Source: Basidiobolus meristosporus CBS 931.73
Lineage: Eukaryota > Basidiobolomycota > Basidiobolomycetes > Basidiobolales > Basidiobolaceae
Reading direction: 5' to 3'
DNA: 64,000 bases
Assembly (NCBI GenBank): GCA_002104905.1
Contig: MCFE01000116.1
Coordinates: 62,001 to 126,000 of the forward strand
The notes beneath the pieces are model-generated. The model searched no databases, was not told the DNA's origin, and was given only the letters and a program-made list of their open reading frames with translations. The position numbers and the translations under genes are program-made. This document shows, piece after piece, positions 1 through 11,552 of the stretch. Position 1 is the first letter of the stretch; each line of letters begins with the position of its first letter.

Positions 1-1503
1 TTGTATAGACTTAAGCAGGCACCTAGAGCATGGTATAACAGAATTGACACATATCTAGAGGAAGTTGGGTTTGTTTGTACCACTGCTTGTCACAGAAATA
101 TATGTCAAACCACTCAAAAAAGGTCTAATTATCCTAGTTCTGTATGTGGACAACCTAATAATAGCTACTGATGATCAGGAGGAACTTAAACAGACAAAAT
201 CAGGTCTCTTCAGCAAGTTTGAGATGAAAGATCTTGGAAAATTGAGATATTTTCTTAGAATTGAAGTGAATTCTGACATACCTAAACAGAAAGTTGTGCT
301 GAATCGGTCCAAGTACATCAGCAACAATCTTAGATGCTCCCAAATGGAAAATGGCTAGCCTGCAGCTACCCAGATGGACAATAATCTAAAATTGAGTAAA
401 TCTTAGCAAGTTTTAAGTGAAAACATCTCAAATATAGACTAGAACTTTCCTTGTGAATTAATGGTTGGTAGTCTGATGTACTTGATGGTGTCTACATGTC
501 CTGATATTGCAATGGCAGTTGGAAAAGAAAGTCAGTTTATGCAGAATTATGGATCCAATCAAATTACAGCAGTTAAGCCTATTTTAAGATATCTACAAGG
601 TACCATGGATATGGTACTGCAATTCTCTGGAGAAGCTAATAAGCTGAAATTCAATAGTTATAGTGATTCAGATTGGGATGGGGATCTAATTGAAAGTTGC
701 TCTACTGTTGAGTATGTTGAAATATTAGACTATTTGGTATCATTCTGCAGCTAAAAATTTACTTAACAATTCTGGACTAGTCTTGGTCACTGTTGGACTA
801 AGTTACAGCTCTAACTTTGCCCCTTTCTTCAGATCTATGATCTTATGATTAATCCCCTATAGTCAGGATCAAATCAGCACTAATACTCTCTATTATGTAC
901 TAGCCCTGAAACAGTTACAGAATGCTCCTGAATATTGAGAAACCCTCCTTTCTTAGTGCTACAGCTGTATTACTTCTACAAAGGTATAAATACTGAGCTT
1001 CTTTATTAATAAACAACAGATCAGCTATTATCACTATTTCTTGATAGGTTACTTATATTCAAATCACTTCTTAAATTGCAAAAGGGTATGTATTTCTTTA
1101 TGTTAGTACTTCTATTACTTGGAACTGCAAGAAACAACCAACTGTGGCCCTATCTATAGCTGAAGCTGAATATATGGCTGCTTGCAAAGCAACTAAGGAG
1201 GCTATATGGCTATGGAAATTATTCAGAGACTGAGGCTTCAATTCAGATGAACCAACATGTATTTAAAAAATAATCAGAGCTGTATTGCAATAGCTAGGAA
1301 TTCTACTAATCATGCCAGAACTAAGCACATAGTATTACAACACCACTTTGTTAGGGAAGCTGTAGAAAATAACTTAGTAGAGTTAACTTACTGTCCAACT
1401 GACAAAATGGTGGCAAATATATTGATGAAACACCTAGCTAGACCACAATTTGAGATATCTCTGAGAGAAATCAGGATTAAGAAATTATTCAGTTGAGGGG
1501 GAG
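1..1503 (+). pseudogene. Decayed Ty1/Copia pol remnant (reverse transcriptase and RNase H)
   Basis: Pieces of a Copia polyprotein lie in different frames. At 1-60 the frame-1 reading LYRLKQAPRAWYNRI is the conserved Copia RT segment. From about 125 the reading shifts to frame 2 and gives LYVDNLIIATDD, where the usual catalytic YVDD has become YVDN. At 461-700 MVGSLMYLM...CPDIAMAVG and later SDSDWDGD mark the end of RT and the start of RNase H. RNase H resumes after an inserted LTR (KKQPTVALSIAEAEYMAAC near 1130-1185) and ends in the 1257-1496 segment (NHARTKHIVLQHHFVREA). Frameshifts, the mutated active site and the insertion show it is dead. Its 5' part lies outside the window. Confidence 0.9.
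715..1080 (+). mobile_element. Solo LTR nested in the Copia RNase H region
   Basis: This segment begins TGTTGAAATA and ends TTAAATTGCA, and is a diverged copy of the LTR at 1504-1866 (same order of blocks, including GGTATAAAT before the end). It interrupts RNase H between the readings ending near DLIESCST and starting near KGYVF. I see no clear target-site duplication, so the insertion is old or was edited by recombination. Confidence 0.8.
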
Positions 1504-1866
1504 TGTTGAAATACTGGACTATTTGGTATCATTCAGCAGCTAAAAACTTAACATATCTAGACTAGTCATGGTCACTGTAGGACTTATTGGCAGCCCTAAC
1601 CTTGCCAGTTTCTTCACATCAATGATCCTATGATTATTCCCCTGCAGTGAAGATCAAATTAACACTTTTTACCAAACATTCTGTACTAACCCTGTAGCTG
1701 TTACAAAATGCTCCTGAATGTTAAGAAACCCTCCTTACTAAGTGTGGCAGCTGTGTTACTTCTACAAAGGTATAAATTCTGATCCTCTTTATGAACTAAT
1801 GACAGTTTGACTAATATCACTGTATCTTGATAAATTCCTTATATTCAAATCACTACTTAAATTGCA
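1504..1866 (+). mobile_element. 3' LTR of the decayed Copia element
   Basis: The 363-bp segment starts TGTTGAAATACTGG directly after a purine-rich tract (GAGGGGGAG at about 1495-1503, the expected polypurine tract) and ends AAATTGCA. It has a TATA-like GGTATAAATTC at about 1769. It follows the RNase H terminus directly, as expected for a 3' LTR. Confidence 0.85.
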
Positions 1867-3160
1867 CGCGCGTAAGTTGGTTTTTGGCTCGAATTTGGGT
1901 TTAAAAAAAATATTTACGCTTGAAAGTTTTAAAAATTTTGTTTATGAGTATAGGATTAACAGCAAAAGAGTTTAGTCCGAGATTTGTCGAATATTTACGC
2001 GCGTAAGTTGGTTCATAGGTTTAATTTGGATTTAAAAAAAAATATTTGCGCTTGAAAGTTTTTTAAATTTTGTTTATAAGTAGAAGATTAACAACAAAAG
2101 AGTTTAGTCCGAGATTTGTCAAAATTTACGCGCGTAAGTTGGTTATTAGCTCCAATGTGGATTAAAAAATAAAAAGATATATTTACGCTTTAAGAATATT
2201 TTGGTTTATAAGTATAGGATTAACAGCCAAAGGGTTTGGTCCGAGATTTGTCAAAATTTACGCGCGTAAGTTGGTTCATGGGTTTAAATTTGGATTAAAA
2301 AATAAAAAGATATATTTACGTTAAATATTTTGGTTTATAAGTATAGGATTAGCAACCATATAGGTTTGGTCAAACGTTTATCCAAATTTTACGCGCGTAA
2401 GTTGTTTTTTAACTCCGATTTGGGTTTAAAAAAAATATTTGCGTTATAAAAGTTTTTTAAATTTGTTTATAAGTAGAAGATTAGCAACCAAATAATTGGG
2501 TCAAATTTTCCCGCGCATAAGTTGGTTATTAGGATGAATTTGGGTTTAAAAAAAATATTTACGTTTTAAGAGTTTTTAAAATTTGGTTTACAAGTATAGG
2601 ATTAGCAATTAAATAATTGGGTCAAATTTTTACGCGCGTAAGTTGGTTTAGAACTTGAATTCGGGTTAAAAAAAAAATATTTACGTTTTAAGATTTTTTT
2701 AATCTGTTTATAAGTATAGGATTAGCAATTAAATAATCGGGCCAAAAATTTACGCGCGTAAGTTGGTTATTAGGATGAATTTGGATTTAAAAAATAAAAA
2801 GATATATTTACGCTTTAAGAATTTTTAAATTTGTTTGTAAATATAGAATTAGTAAACGAAAAGGGTTTTTCGAAATAAAATCCCAAAGTTTGTAAAAATT
2901 TACGCGCGTAAGTTGGTTTAGAACTTGAATTTGGGTTTAGAATTAAAAACAAAAAGACTTTCAAGACGATTAAAAACTTTATAAGTATAGGATCAACAAC
3001 CAAAAGGTTTAATTTAACATTTGTGAAATAGTTACGCGCGTAAGTTGCTTTTTAATATGATTTTGGGTTGAGGATTAAAAAAAGATATCTTCAAGCCGAT
3101 TTTAAAATTTGTTGTAAGTGTAGGATTAACATACTTAAAGGGTTATTCGAGGTTAAATTC
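1867..3160. repeat. AT-rich tandem repeat field, about 120-150 bp unit with ACGCGCGTAAGTTGG
   Basis: About ten imperfect units each carry ACGCGCGTAAGTTGG, near 1865, 1996, 2128, 2260, 2391, 2512, 2631, 2752, 2901 and 3033. Units also share a GTATAGGATTA(A/G)CA block and poly-A runs. No gene is visible. The field starts exactly where the Copia LTR ends. Confidence 0.9.
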
Positions 3161-4380
3161 CAAAGTCTCCAAAAGTTTTTTCGTCAAACAAAAAAAATAT
3201 CTAAGATAAAAAGTTTCCAAAAGTATTCTTGCAAAAAGTTTTAAACCAAAATTTGTATATAAGATAAAAAGTTTCCAAAAGTATTTTCGTCAAACAAAAA
3301 ATTATATCCGAGAGAAAAAAGTTTCTAAAAAAATATTTACGTGAATCAGATTTTGTATAAGATGCATGGCGTTAGTTATACAAATAAGATGGTGGCAGTT
3401 GGAAGAGAAAAAGAGTTTTTAAAAAATATTTTTGCCAGAAGTTTTAAAAATAAAATTTTGTATAAGATGTATGGCGTTGATTATACAACTAGGATGTTGG
3501 CGGTTGGAAGAGAAAAAAGTTTTAAAAAATATTTTCGCGAATCAGATTTTGTATATGATGGGTGTCGTTAGTTATACAAATAAGATGTTGGCGGTTGGAA
3601 GAGAAAAAAGTTTAAAAAAATATTTTTGCGAATCAGATTTTGTATATGATGGGTGTCGTTAGTTATACAAATAAGATGTTGGCGGTTGGAAGAGAAAAAA
3701 GTTTTAAAAAATATTTACGTGAATCAGATTTTGTATAAGATGGATAGCGCTGTTGCTACAATTATGATGTTGGCGGTTGAAAGGAAAAAAAGTTTTTAAA
3801 AATATTTTCGCGAATCAGATTTGTTAGAGTTAATATGTCGTTGTTGCCACAACTAGCTGGTTGACAGTTGGAAGAAAAAAAAGTTTTAAAAAATATTTTT
3901 GCCAAAAGTTTTCTTCACGAAGTTAAAAAGATATATTTTTATATAGGGTGTGTTATAAATGCAGGAATTAGGATGGTGGACATTCGGAAAATAAAAAAGT
4001 TTAAAAAAGTTTTCTTCACGAAGTTAAAAGATATATTTTTGTATATAGGATGTGTTATAAATGCTGCAACTAGGGTTGGAACGTTTGAAAAATAAAGAGT
4101 TAAAAAAATTTATTCGCCAACCAGAGATTTTATAGGATGAACATCATAGTTTACACAATTAGGAGGCTGACATAGGTAATTAAAAAGTTTAAACAAAGCT
4201 TGAAAGATATATTTTTATATGATGAACATCATAGTTTACACAATTGGGATGTTGACACAGGTAATTAAAAAGTTTTAGCAAAGCTTGAAGATATTTTTAT
4301 ACGATGAACATCATAGTTTACACAATTAGGAGGCGGATATCGGTAATTAAAAAGTTTTAACAAAGCTTGAAAGATATTTT
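3161..4380. repeat. Second AT-rich tandem repeat field, about 90-100 bp units
   Basis: Units centred on CGAATCAGATTTTGTATA followed by ATGTTGGCGGTTGGAAGAG recur about every 90-100 bp between 3330 and 3890. Between 4130 and 4375 a different unit occurs three times (CATAGTTTACACAATTAGG...GTAATTAAAAAGTTT). Short open readings here are by-products of the repetition. Confidence 0.85.
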
Positions 4381-5090
4381 TTTATACGTAGGATGTCATA
4401 AGTGCAGAAACTGGGGTTAAAACGTTCGACAAACAAAAAGTTTCCCAAAAAGTTTTTCCAAAAAGTTTGGCTAGAGCAAAAAAAGGTTCAGAAGAGTTTA
4501 GTTGCAAGTAAAAAAGTATGTACGTAGGATATCATAAGTGCAGGAATTAGGGTTGGGACGTTCGACAAACAAAAAGTTTCCCAAAAAGTTTTTCCAAAAA
4601 GTTTTTCCAAAAAGTTTGGCTAGAGCAAAAAAAAGGTCCAGAAAAGTTTAGTCGCAAGTAAAAAAGTATGTACGTAGGATGTCATAAGTGCAGAAACTGG
4701 GGTTAAAACGTTCGACAAACAAAAAGTTTCCCAAAAAGTTTTTCCAAAAAGTTGTTCCAAAAAGTTTGGCTAGAGCAAAAAAAGGTTCAGAGAAGTTTAG
4801 TCGCAAGTAAAAAAGTATGTACGTAGGATGTCATAAGTGCAGGAATTAGGGTTGGGACGTTCGACAAACAAAAAAGTTTCCCAAAAAGTTTTTCCAAAAA
4901 GTTGTTCCAAAAAGTTTGGCTAGAGCAAAAAAAGGTTCAGAGAAGTTTAGTCGCAAGTAAAAAAAAAGGTTTATATATAAATGTCATAAGTGCAGGAATT
5001 AGGGTTGGGACGTTCGACAAACAAAAAAGTTTCCCAAAAAGTTTGGCTAGAACAAAAAAAAGTTTTAAAAAAATATTTCGCCAAACAGAT
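4381..5090. repeat. Third tandem repeat field, about 140 bp units
   Basis: Five units contain GTCATAAGTGCAGGAATTAGG, GGGACGTTCGACAAACAAAAAG and runs of CCAAAAAGTTT. The last unit stops within about 30 bp of the 3' end of the RNA polymerase gene. No coding potential is apparent. Confidence 0.85.
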
Positions 5091-5098
5091 GTAAAAAA

Positions 5099-7987
5099 TT
5101 ATTTTAATTTCATACTGATATTCATAGAAGCCATAATGTGAGAGAACGATATCAACGAATGGGAAACTTCTTTATTTATAGTTTGTCCGTTGCAAACAGG
5201 ACACGACAGATGTGAGATCGGGAGCATTATTTCACAACTTTCACACCACCCAACCTTTTCCATATCGCTTTGCGCAATAATATTATGCATTGTATCTGAG
5301 GCACCATGGGCAATCAAACAATCCATTTCCATTTCTCCGAATCTTAAACCGCCACCTTTGGATCTTCCTGAGACAGGTTGGCCACTAAAAGAACTTCTTG
5401 GACCAGAAGGAATTCGGACGTGAATTTTGTCCTTAACCTGATGCTTAAGCGCTAAATAATACACGACTCCAACAGAGACAGGTTCTTGTATCATATTACC
5501 GTACATTCCGTTGTACACATACTCGGCATCATCCTTGAAATTAAATATATCCTCATCAGCCGTAAATGGCGTTCCATCTTTCGTATATCCATGTATAGAA
5601 CAATCTTTACCAACCAAACCTTCCAAAAGTTGCCCAATCGTCATACGTCCAGGAATAGCATGCGGATTAATAATTATATCAGGCACGATACCATCTTCCG
5701 TAAATGGCAAATTTTCCTGTGGCAGAATAATCGTGACGACACCTTTCTGCGCATGTCTAGAAGCAACTTTGTCACCAACTTCGATGTATTTATGAAAATT
5801 GGTGATAACCTTGACGTGCCGGCGTTTAGAATGTGAGACCTCGGTGACCCTACCTTTATCACATTTGACGACCCGAATTTTCTTTTCGGTAATTCCATCA
5901 ACTACGGTACATAATAGGTCACCATCTTCCAGTACGCCACCAACCTTTGGAATACCATTTACATATTTAGTTTCATCAAACATTTCCCCGGTTACAATAA
6001 TTTCAGATTCGTCACCCAAAAGTTCACAAACGTTGACATGTCGGGTAAAAGATCGAAACAAACCGCGGTCAACGGCAGATTTGGAAATAATAACACCATC
6101 TTCTTGGTTATATCCGGTATAAGATTGTATCATCACGACCAAATTAACCCCGTTGGGTTGTTCGTCCATTTTTAATAGATCATAAACAAATGTATCGACC
6201 AATGGCACCTGGGCATATTCCAAAAAGTTTGTATCACCAGAAGTAATGGTAGAAGGGGAGTAAAGTTGCATACCTTGTTTGATCATGGCAGAAGCAAAGA
6301 CATTACGCGCAGACTGGTTGTGGTTGGCATAGGGGACCATAGAGGCAGGAATACCCATCATAACCCAGGGGTGAATTTCCATGTGAGTATACGTAGGATG
6401 GTGTCCATGATATCCGATGTCACCCAGGGTGATCTGGGATTGTTCATCAGGATCGACGAATTCTATCTTGCCAGTTTCTAAAAGAGAATCCCAGGAGAGA
6501 GAATTTAATTCGTTCCAATCTATAGGTGTGCCAGAGAGTTTAAAAAGTGGTCTCATAAATCGGCCGGAAGAAGTTTTGATGTAAATAATTCTGGGGATGG
6601 GTTTGTAATAGAGGACAGAGATCATGGGATGAATTTGTTTGAGTGTGTTTCGAAGATGTGCCAAGGTGCCACCATAAAAGCCGATGATGTACCCGTCTAA
6701 GAGGACAGGATGTTTGACGTCACAATCGTCGTAGGATAAATTATTTTTTAACCAAGTTTGAGCTTCGAAAAATTTTTCATCGGAGATGGTAGAGAGCAAA
6801 CAAGTGAGGGCGAGATGTTTGATAATACCGACGTTTTTGCCTTCGGGGGTTTCGCAGAGACAGACGTAACCCAACTGGCTGGGGTGAATGGCTCGCATGT
6901 GAATGTTAGAAGTGTTTTCGTCACAGGGGACGATAATTTTGCGAACCATGGAGAGTTCGTCGATGGTGGATTTGCGCGAGACCAAGTTAACCATTTTGGA
7001 ATAGATTTTGCCGTGTATAATTTGTTGACCTTCTTTAAGCATGGTAAAGAGTTCATCCTCCAAAAAAGTTTGCAGACGACTTTCGGTGTCAGAGAGTTTG
7101 ATGGCACGAGATAAGATTTGGTCTAAAAGGATATTGGAAGATTTGCCGAGTTTGTTACCATAATCATCACGATCCATGGGTTGGAGAAGATCCATAGAGG
7201 TCATAAGGGCGAGATAAGATAACAGGCCGAGGGTATAGACGACGCTATATTTATCTTGCATGGGGAAATATTTGGATTCTAGAACGTGTAGATCTTCGGG
7301 GGAGATGGTGTTTTCAGATTCGGTCATGGAGGCCAAGAAGATGGTGGAGAAAGTATTTACGTGAGAACGGTTGGCGACGAGGAGGGCGAGTATTTCGTAA
7401 ATTTTACCGAAGTCGAAACCGAGATTGTTCATGATCCAATAGACGGACAAGCGCTTAACACCATTAAGATCTTTGTGGGTGGAGGAGACGTCTAGATAAA
7501 GGTCAACGGAATTTTTAACGCAGACACGTAATGGGAGAAGGGAGCCCCGGAAGCGGGTTTCGCAGGAGACGACATTATCAGCGGCGGAGACGTAGGGGAT
7601 AAAGATGTTGCGTAATTCTTGAATAAGGGGGACACGTTCGATGCCATCGATGATGTAGTATCCTCTGTGGTTAATAAGGGGGAGTTTGCAGACGAGTCGG
7701 CTGTTGTGGTGCATGTAATGTCCTTCGTAAGTTATACGTTAAACGATTGCATCATCGGGGTGAATTTTAGGGGGGATAAATTTTATGTCATGACCAAATT
7801 TTTCCTTGAGCTTAGATTCGAATTTTTGTAAGACGTAAGTGTGGGAGTGGGAGATGTTAGCATCGAAACCATATTTGTCGAAAAATTTTTGTAGGATGTT
7901 GGTACGGGCGTGGAAGAGAGAGTGGTGCATGATAACCTGATGGATATGAGTGGTAGAACAAGGAGGGAGAGCCGAGATATAATTCAA
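5099..7987 (-). pseudogene. Giant-virus-type DNA-directed RNA polymerase second-largest subunit, interrupted by an in-frame stop
   Basis: The main ORF (5099-7714, 871 residues) carries the signature blocks of the beta/RPB2 family in order: HPSQLGYVCLCETPEG at about 277-292, NHNQSARNVFASAM at 464-477, GYNQEDGVIISKSA at 534-547, GDKVASRHAQKG at 647-658, PDIIINPHAIPGRMTIGQ at 678-695 and SKGGGLRFGEMEMD at 785-798. A C-terminal zinc site has Cys 823, 826, 838 and 841. The subunit would form the catalytic cleft with a largest subunit that is not in this window. The upstream reading 7739-7987 is in the same frame and looks like the family's N-terminal lobe, but a TAA at 7739-7741 separates it. The family ITYEG(H)Y segment lies just after the stop, so the ORF's first Met is probably not native. 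The compact size, lack of introns and virus-like neighbour point to an endogenised nucleocytoplasmic large DNA virus. A cytoplasmic linear-plasmid origin is less likely because those polymerases usually have fused subunits. Confidence 0.85.
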
Positions 7988-8072
7988 AGTAATAACATCA
8001 AATGTAATGAGTTGAAAAGGATAAAATTAAACCTGGACTTATCTTGGTTTCGTACAGTAAATACAAACTATC

Positions 8073-8702
8073 ATGTTACCAAAGATCCAATCCATTAACT
8101 GGGTGACACCAGAATCGTTTGATGAGTCTAAGATATTTTTGTCGGAGGCAGTAGCGACAGGTGGGCCCTACATGCGTAGATCTGTGATGTATACGTACGA
8201 AGGATATACCGAGCCAAAAGATTTGTGTGTTACGACATTAAGGAATCAGGAAGGGTTAATTTTTTGCAAGGGGGTAGAGAAGGAGAAATTTGGACAGGGA
8301 GAGAAGAGGGTAGAGACGAACCATACGACGGCGATGTTTACGTTAAAGGGGGACAATCCGTATCACGTAGAGTTGTATAAGATGTTGGGGGTAGTGTTGA
8401 AGAAGGTGTCAGATGAGTCGGGGATAAGTGTGGATAACATAAAGGTACCGATAGTGGATTTGGATGATAAATCGTTGTTGTATGCGAGATTAATACAATC
8501 AAACGATGGGACGATTTATAGTGCGGCGTATACGAATCAGAAGCAGATGGATATACGTGAGATAAGCAATGCGATGACGAGACCGGCGCTTATATTTACG
8601 TTAACGTATAAGGACAAGAGCCAGGGAAGGCTTAGAATACAGTTAAGTCAGATGTTTGTCGATAGGATTATAGAATCTTTTCCGTTGGCGAATAGGGATT
8701 AG
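8073..8702 (+). CDS. Uncharacterised protein, probably from the same integrated virus
   Basis: This 209-residue intronless ORF is divergently transcribed from the RNA polymerase remnant, with only about 85 bp between the two outer readings, as in compact viral genomes. The start codon follows an AT-rich leader. The protein is mixed alpha/beta in look, with charged segments (KEKFGQGEKRVETN at about 72-85), no signal peptide and no membrane segment. It ends in a plausible amphipathic stretch (QMFVDRIIESF). I do not recognise the family; conserved giant-virus proteins of unknown function are the first place to look. Unlike the polymerase, the frame is intact. It could be a native fungal gene, but the repeat-bounded context argues against that. 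Confidence 0.6.
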   Translation: MLPKIQSINWVTPESFDESKIFLSEAVATGGPYMRRSVMYTYEGYTEPKDLCVTTLRNQEGLIFCKGVEKEKFGQGEKRVETNHTTAMFTLKGDNPYHVELYKMLGVVLKKVSDESGISVDNIKVPIVDLDDKSLLYARLIQSNDGTIYSAAYTNQKQMDIREISNAMTRPALIFTLTYKDKSQGRLRIQLSQMFVDRIIESFPLANRD

Positions 8703-8763
8703 GGTGAAGGGGGGTAGCGTGAGTATAAACTTTGAGATAAAAGTTATATTTTGTGAAGGATGG

Positions 8764-8903
8764 GAGAAATAAAAATAAATATTCATGCGAGAGATTTTTA
8801 AAAGGGTTTTTAAGTTAACGTGGGGGAGGGTAAGAAATAAAAATAAATATTCATGCGAGAGATTTTAAAAAGGGTTTTTAAGTTAACGTGGGGGAGGGTG
8901 AGA
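8764..8903. repeat. Two-copy direct repeat of about 70 bp
   Basis: The block GAGAAATAAAAATAAATATT...TTAAGTTAACGTGGGGGAGGG occurs twice in direct succession with very few differences. It directly follows the 209-residue ORF and precedes the longer repeat field. Confidence 0.9.
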
Positions 8904-8959
8904 AAGATTCAGGGGATGTAGACAAGGGTTCAAAGGGTGGGAACTAAGATAGGATTAGC

Positions 8960-10545
8960 GAGAAAAAATGGGGATTTATTAATAAAATAATATTTTGCAT
9001 AGGACAAAACAAGGATTAATGCAAGATTGGTTAACAATCTTAACGATTTTCAAATTTGGCAATTAAGATAGGATTAGCGAGAAAAAATTCGAATTTATTA
9101 ATAAAATAATATTTTGCATCAGACAAAATAAGGATTAGTGCGAAATATGCTTTTGATTTAAACAATTTTTCAAATTTGGCAATTAGTACAGGATTAGCAA
9201 AAAATTTTCGAATTTATTTGCGAAATTAATATTTTGCACCAAACAAAAATTGGATTAGTGTGAAATTGGTTAACGATTTAAACGATTTTCCAAATTTGGC
9301 AACTAATATCGGATTAACGAATTTTTTCGGAATTTATTGGAAAATTAATTTTTTGCACTAGACAAAATAAGAATTAATGCGAAAATGGTTAACGATTTAA
9401 ACGATTTTTCAAATTTGGCAACTAGTACAGGATTAGCGAAAAATTTTCGAATTTTTTGGAGAATTAATATTTTGCACCAGACAAATTGTGGATTAGTGCG
9501 AAATGTGTTATCGATCTTGACAATTTTCCAAATTTGGCAACTAGTACCGGATTAGCGAAAAATTTTCGAATTTTTTGGGGAATTAATATTTTGCACCAGA
9601 CAAAATAAGAATTAATACGAAATTGGTTAACGATCTTAACGATTTTTCAAATTTGGCAACTAGTACCGGATTAGCGAAATTTTTTCGAATTTATTAATAA
9701 ATTAATATTTTGCATTAAACAAAATAAGGATTAATGCGAGATTGGTTAACAATTCGAACGATTTTTCAAATTTGGCAACTAGTACCGGATTAGCGAAAAA
9801 TTTTCGAATTTTTTGGGGAATTAATATTTTGCACCAGACAAAATAAGGATTAATACGAAATGTGTTATCGATCTTAACGATTTTTCAAATTTGGCAACTA
9901 GTACCGGATTAGCGAAAAATTTTCGATCTTTTTGGAGAATTAATTTTTTGCACCAGACAAAATGTGGATTAGTACGAAATGTGTTAACGATCTCAACGAT
10001 TTTTCAAATTTGGCAACTAGTACCGGATTAGCGAAAAATTTTCGAATTTTTTGGGAAATTAATTTTTTGCACCAGACAAAATAAGGATTAATACGAAATT
10101 GGTTAACGATCTCAACGATTTTTCAAATTTGGCAACTAGTACCGGATTAGCGAAAAATTTTCGAATTTTTTGGGAAATTAATTTTTTGCACCAGACAAAA
10201 TGTGGATTAGTACGAAATGTGTTATCGATCTCAACGATTTTTCAAATTTGGCAACTAGTACCGGATTAGCGAAAAATTTTCGAATTTTTTGGAAAATTAA
10301 TTTTTTGCACCAGACAAATTGTGGATTAGTGCGAAATGTGTTATCGATTTTGACGATTTTTCAAATTTGGCAACTAGTACCGGATTAGCGAAAAATTTTC
10401 GATCTTTTTACGAAAATTAATTTTTTGCACCAGACAAAATGTGGATTAGTGCGAAATGTGTTATCGATCATGTCGATTTTTCAAATTTGGCAACTAGTAC
10501 CGGATTAGCGAAAAATTTTCGAATTTTATTTGGAATTAATTTTTT
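8960..10545. repeat. About 13 tandem units of about 120 bp
   Basis: The anchor CAAATTTGGCAACTAGTACC recurs near 9050, 9171, 9291, 9412, 9531, 9650, 9769, 9889, 10008, 10127, 10247, 10366 and 10485, a regular spacing of 119-121 bp. Each unit also has GGATTAGCGAAAAATTTTCGA, TTTTTTGCACCAGACAAA and ATCGATCT(T/C)AACGATTTTTC. There are no spacers of unrelated sequence, so this is a satellite-like array. The element ends abruptly at about 10545, where transposon-related DNA begins. Confidence 0.95.
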
Positions 10546-10681
10546 GGATCAATCTGGACAATGTTGCTTGTGGTCTGTATTCTTCCTCCTGAAGCTCACC
10601 ATCTGATTCCTCAAGGTATTCACTTACCATCTGTCTGATACTTTGGAGCTGTTGCCTGGATGAGTCCTGTGTATATTGCTC

Positions 10682-11194
10682 TCAGAAGCCACTTAGCTCT
10701 ATTAATATATCATGTAGTACATTAGTCATTTGAGGCAAAAACTCATTCAAAATCTCTTTGGTTCCCAAAGTTGAGGCACAAACAGACATGTCCAGCCCGT
10801 ACTGTGCAAATTGCGCGCGAAATTGTTCCCGCGCGGCTTCTTTGTCAAATCCCCTCACTCTCAGCTCATTCTTGATTTCAATACTTGTCTTGTTATATAT
10901 CTTTTTACATACATTGGCTGGCATCTTGATGTAGAACTCATGCCACAGCTTCCTACTCAAATTCTTCCATCTTTGTTGACTCTCTGAGGTATCTAGTTCT
11001 GCTAGATTAATCAGTAGTGCCCAAATATCTGTATGAAGGCTCATCATAGACACTTGGACCATACTAAAATCATTTGGCAAGAACTTGAACGGATCCAACA
11101 TCAACTTTTCTGGTCCGGACCGCGCTTGTGAGCTGGGGGATGGGTTTTGTCTGGGTTGTACTAAAGATGAGTTGAGGCTTGGTATGGGGACCAT
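10682..11194 (-). CDS. Hypothetical protein next to a Harbinger-like transposase, possible transposon accessory protein
   Basis: This 170-residue ORF is divergent from the transposase at 11553, about 360 bp away. PIF/Harbinger elements commonly carry a second divergent gene for a DNA-binding partner, so an accessory role is plausible. The N-terminus is Ser/Pro/Gln-rich. The middle (about 70-140) is basic and helical-looking, with RWKNLSRKLWHEFY. I cannot identify a clear Myb/SANT domain. It may be truncated or a chance association. Confidence 0.5.
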   Translation of the reverse strand: MVPIPSLNSSLVQPRQNPSPSSQARSGPEKLMLDPFKFLPNDFSMVQVSMMSLHTDIWALLINLAELDTSESQQRWKNLSRKLWHEFYIKMPANVCKKIYNKTSIEIKNELRVRGFDKEAAREQFRAQFAQYGLDMSVCASTLGTKEILNEFLPQMTNVLHDILIELSGF

Positions 11195-11552
11195 AGCAAC
11201 GGATTTGGATACTTATACAGCAGTATATTGGCATCAACCTGGTCTTATATGAAATATATATGAAAACTAAAGTGATTGTTGAATTTTCCATATATTATGC
11301 ATGATGCATCTTGGATTGCGTTGACACGGATCAGATTGCACAATTGCAGATTTCCTATTTGATTATAGACCTATGCCTAAAGCATCAATAAAAGTACCAA
11401 GGCATTGATTGCAGATGATTTTTGCGACATAATGATGGGATACATGGCAATTGATGGAGATTTAACCATAATGTGTTAAAAATCAGATAAATAACGCAGA
11501 TCGCGCCGAATCGATTCAAACCGCCTCCATACAATCATCCACCAGTTTTAAT

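Noticed and set aside
3341-4095. Short ORFs (75-76 residues) within the AT-rich repeats
   Set aside because: They follow the tandem repeat units, overlap each other in different frames and lack motifs.
6758-7114. ORFs of about 70-120 residues antisense to, or in other frames of, the RNA polymerase gene
   Set aside because: Shadows of a long conserved coding region; no independent motifs.
5099-7714. Origin of the RNA polymerase gene from a cytoplasmic linear (killer-type) plasmid
   Set aside because: Plasmid polymerases are usually a fusion of parts of both large subunits. This gene is a separate, standard-length second subunit with the terminal zinc site, so a giant-virus origin fits better.
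8960-10545. CRISPR-like array
   Set aside because: Units of about 120 bp adjoin each other with no unique spacers, and the context is eukaryotic. It is a satellite-type tandem repeat.
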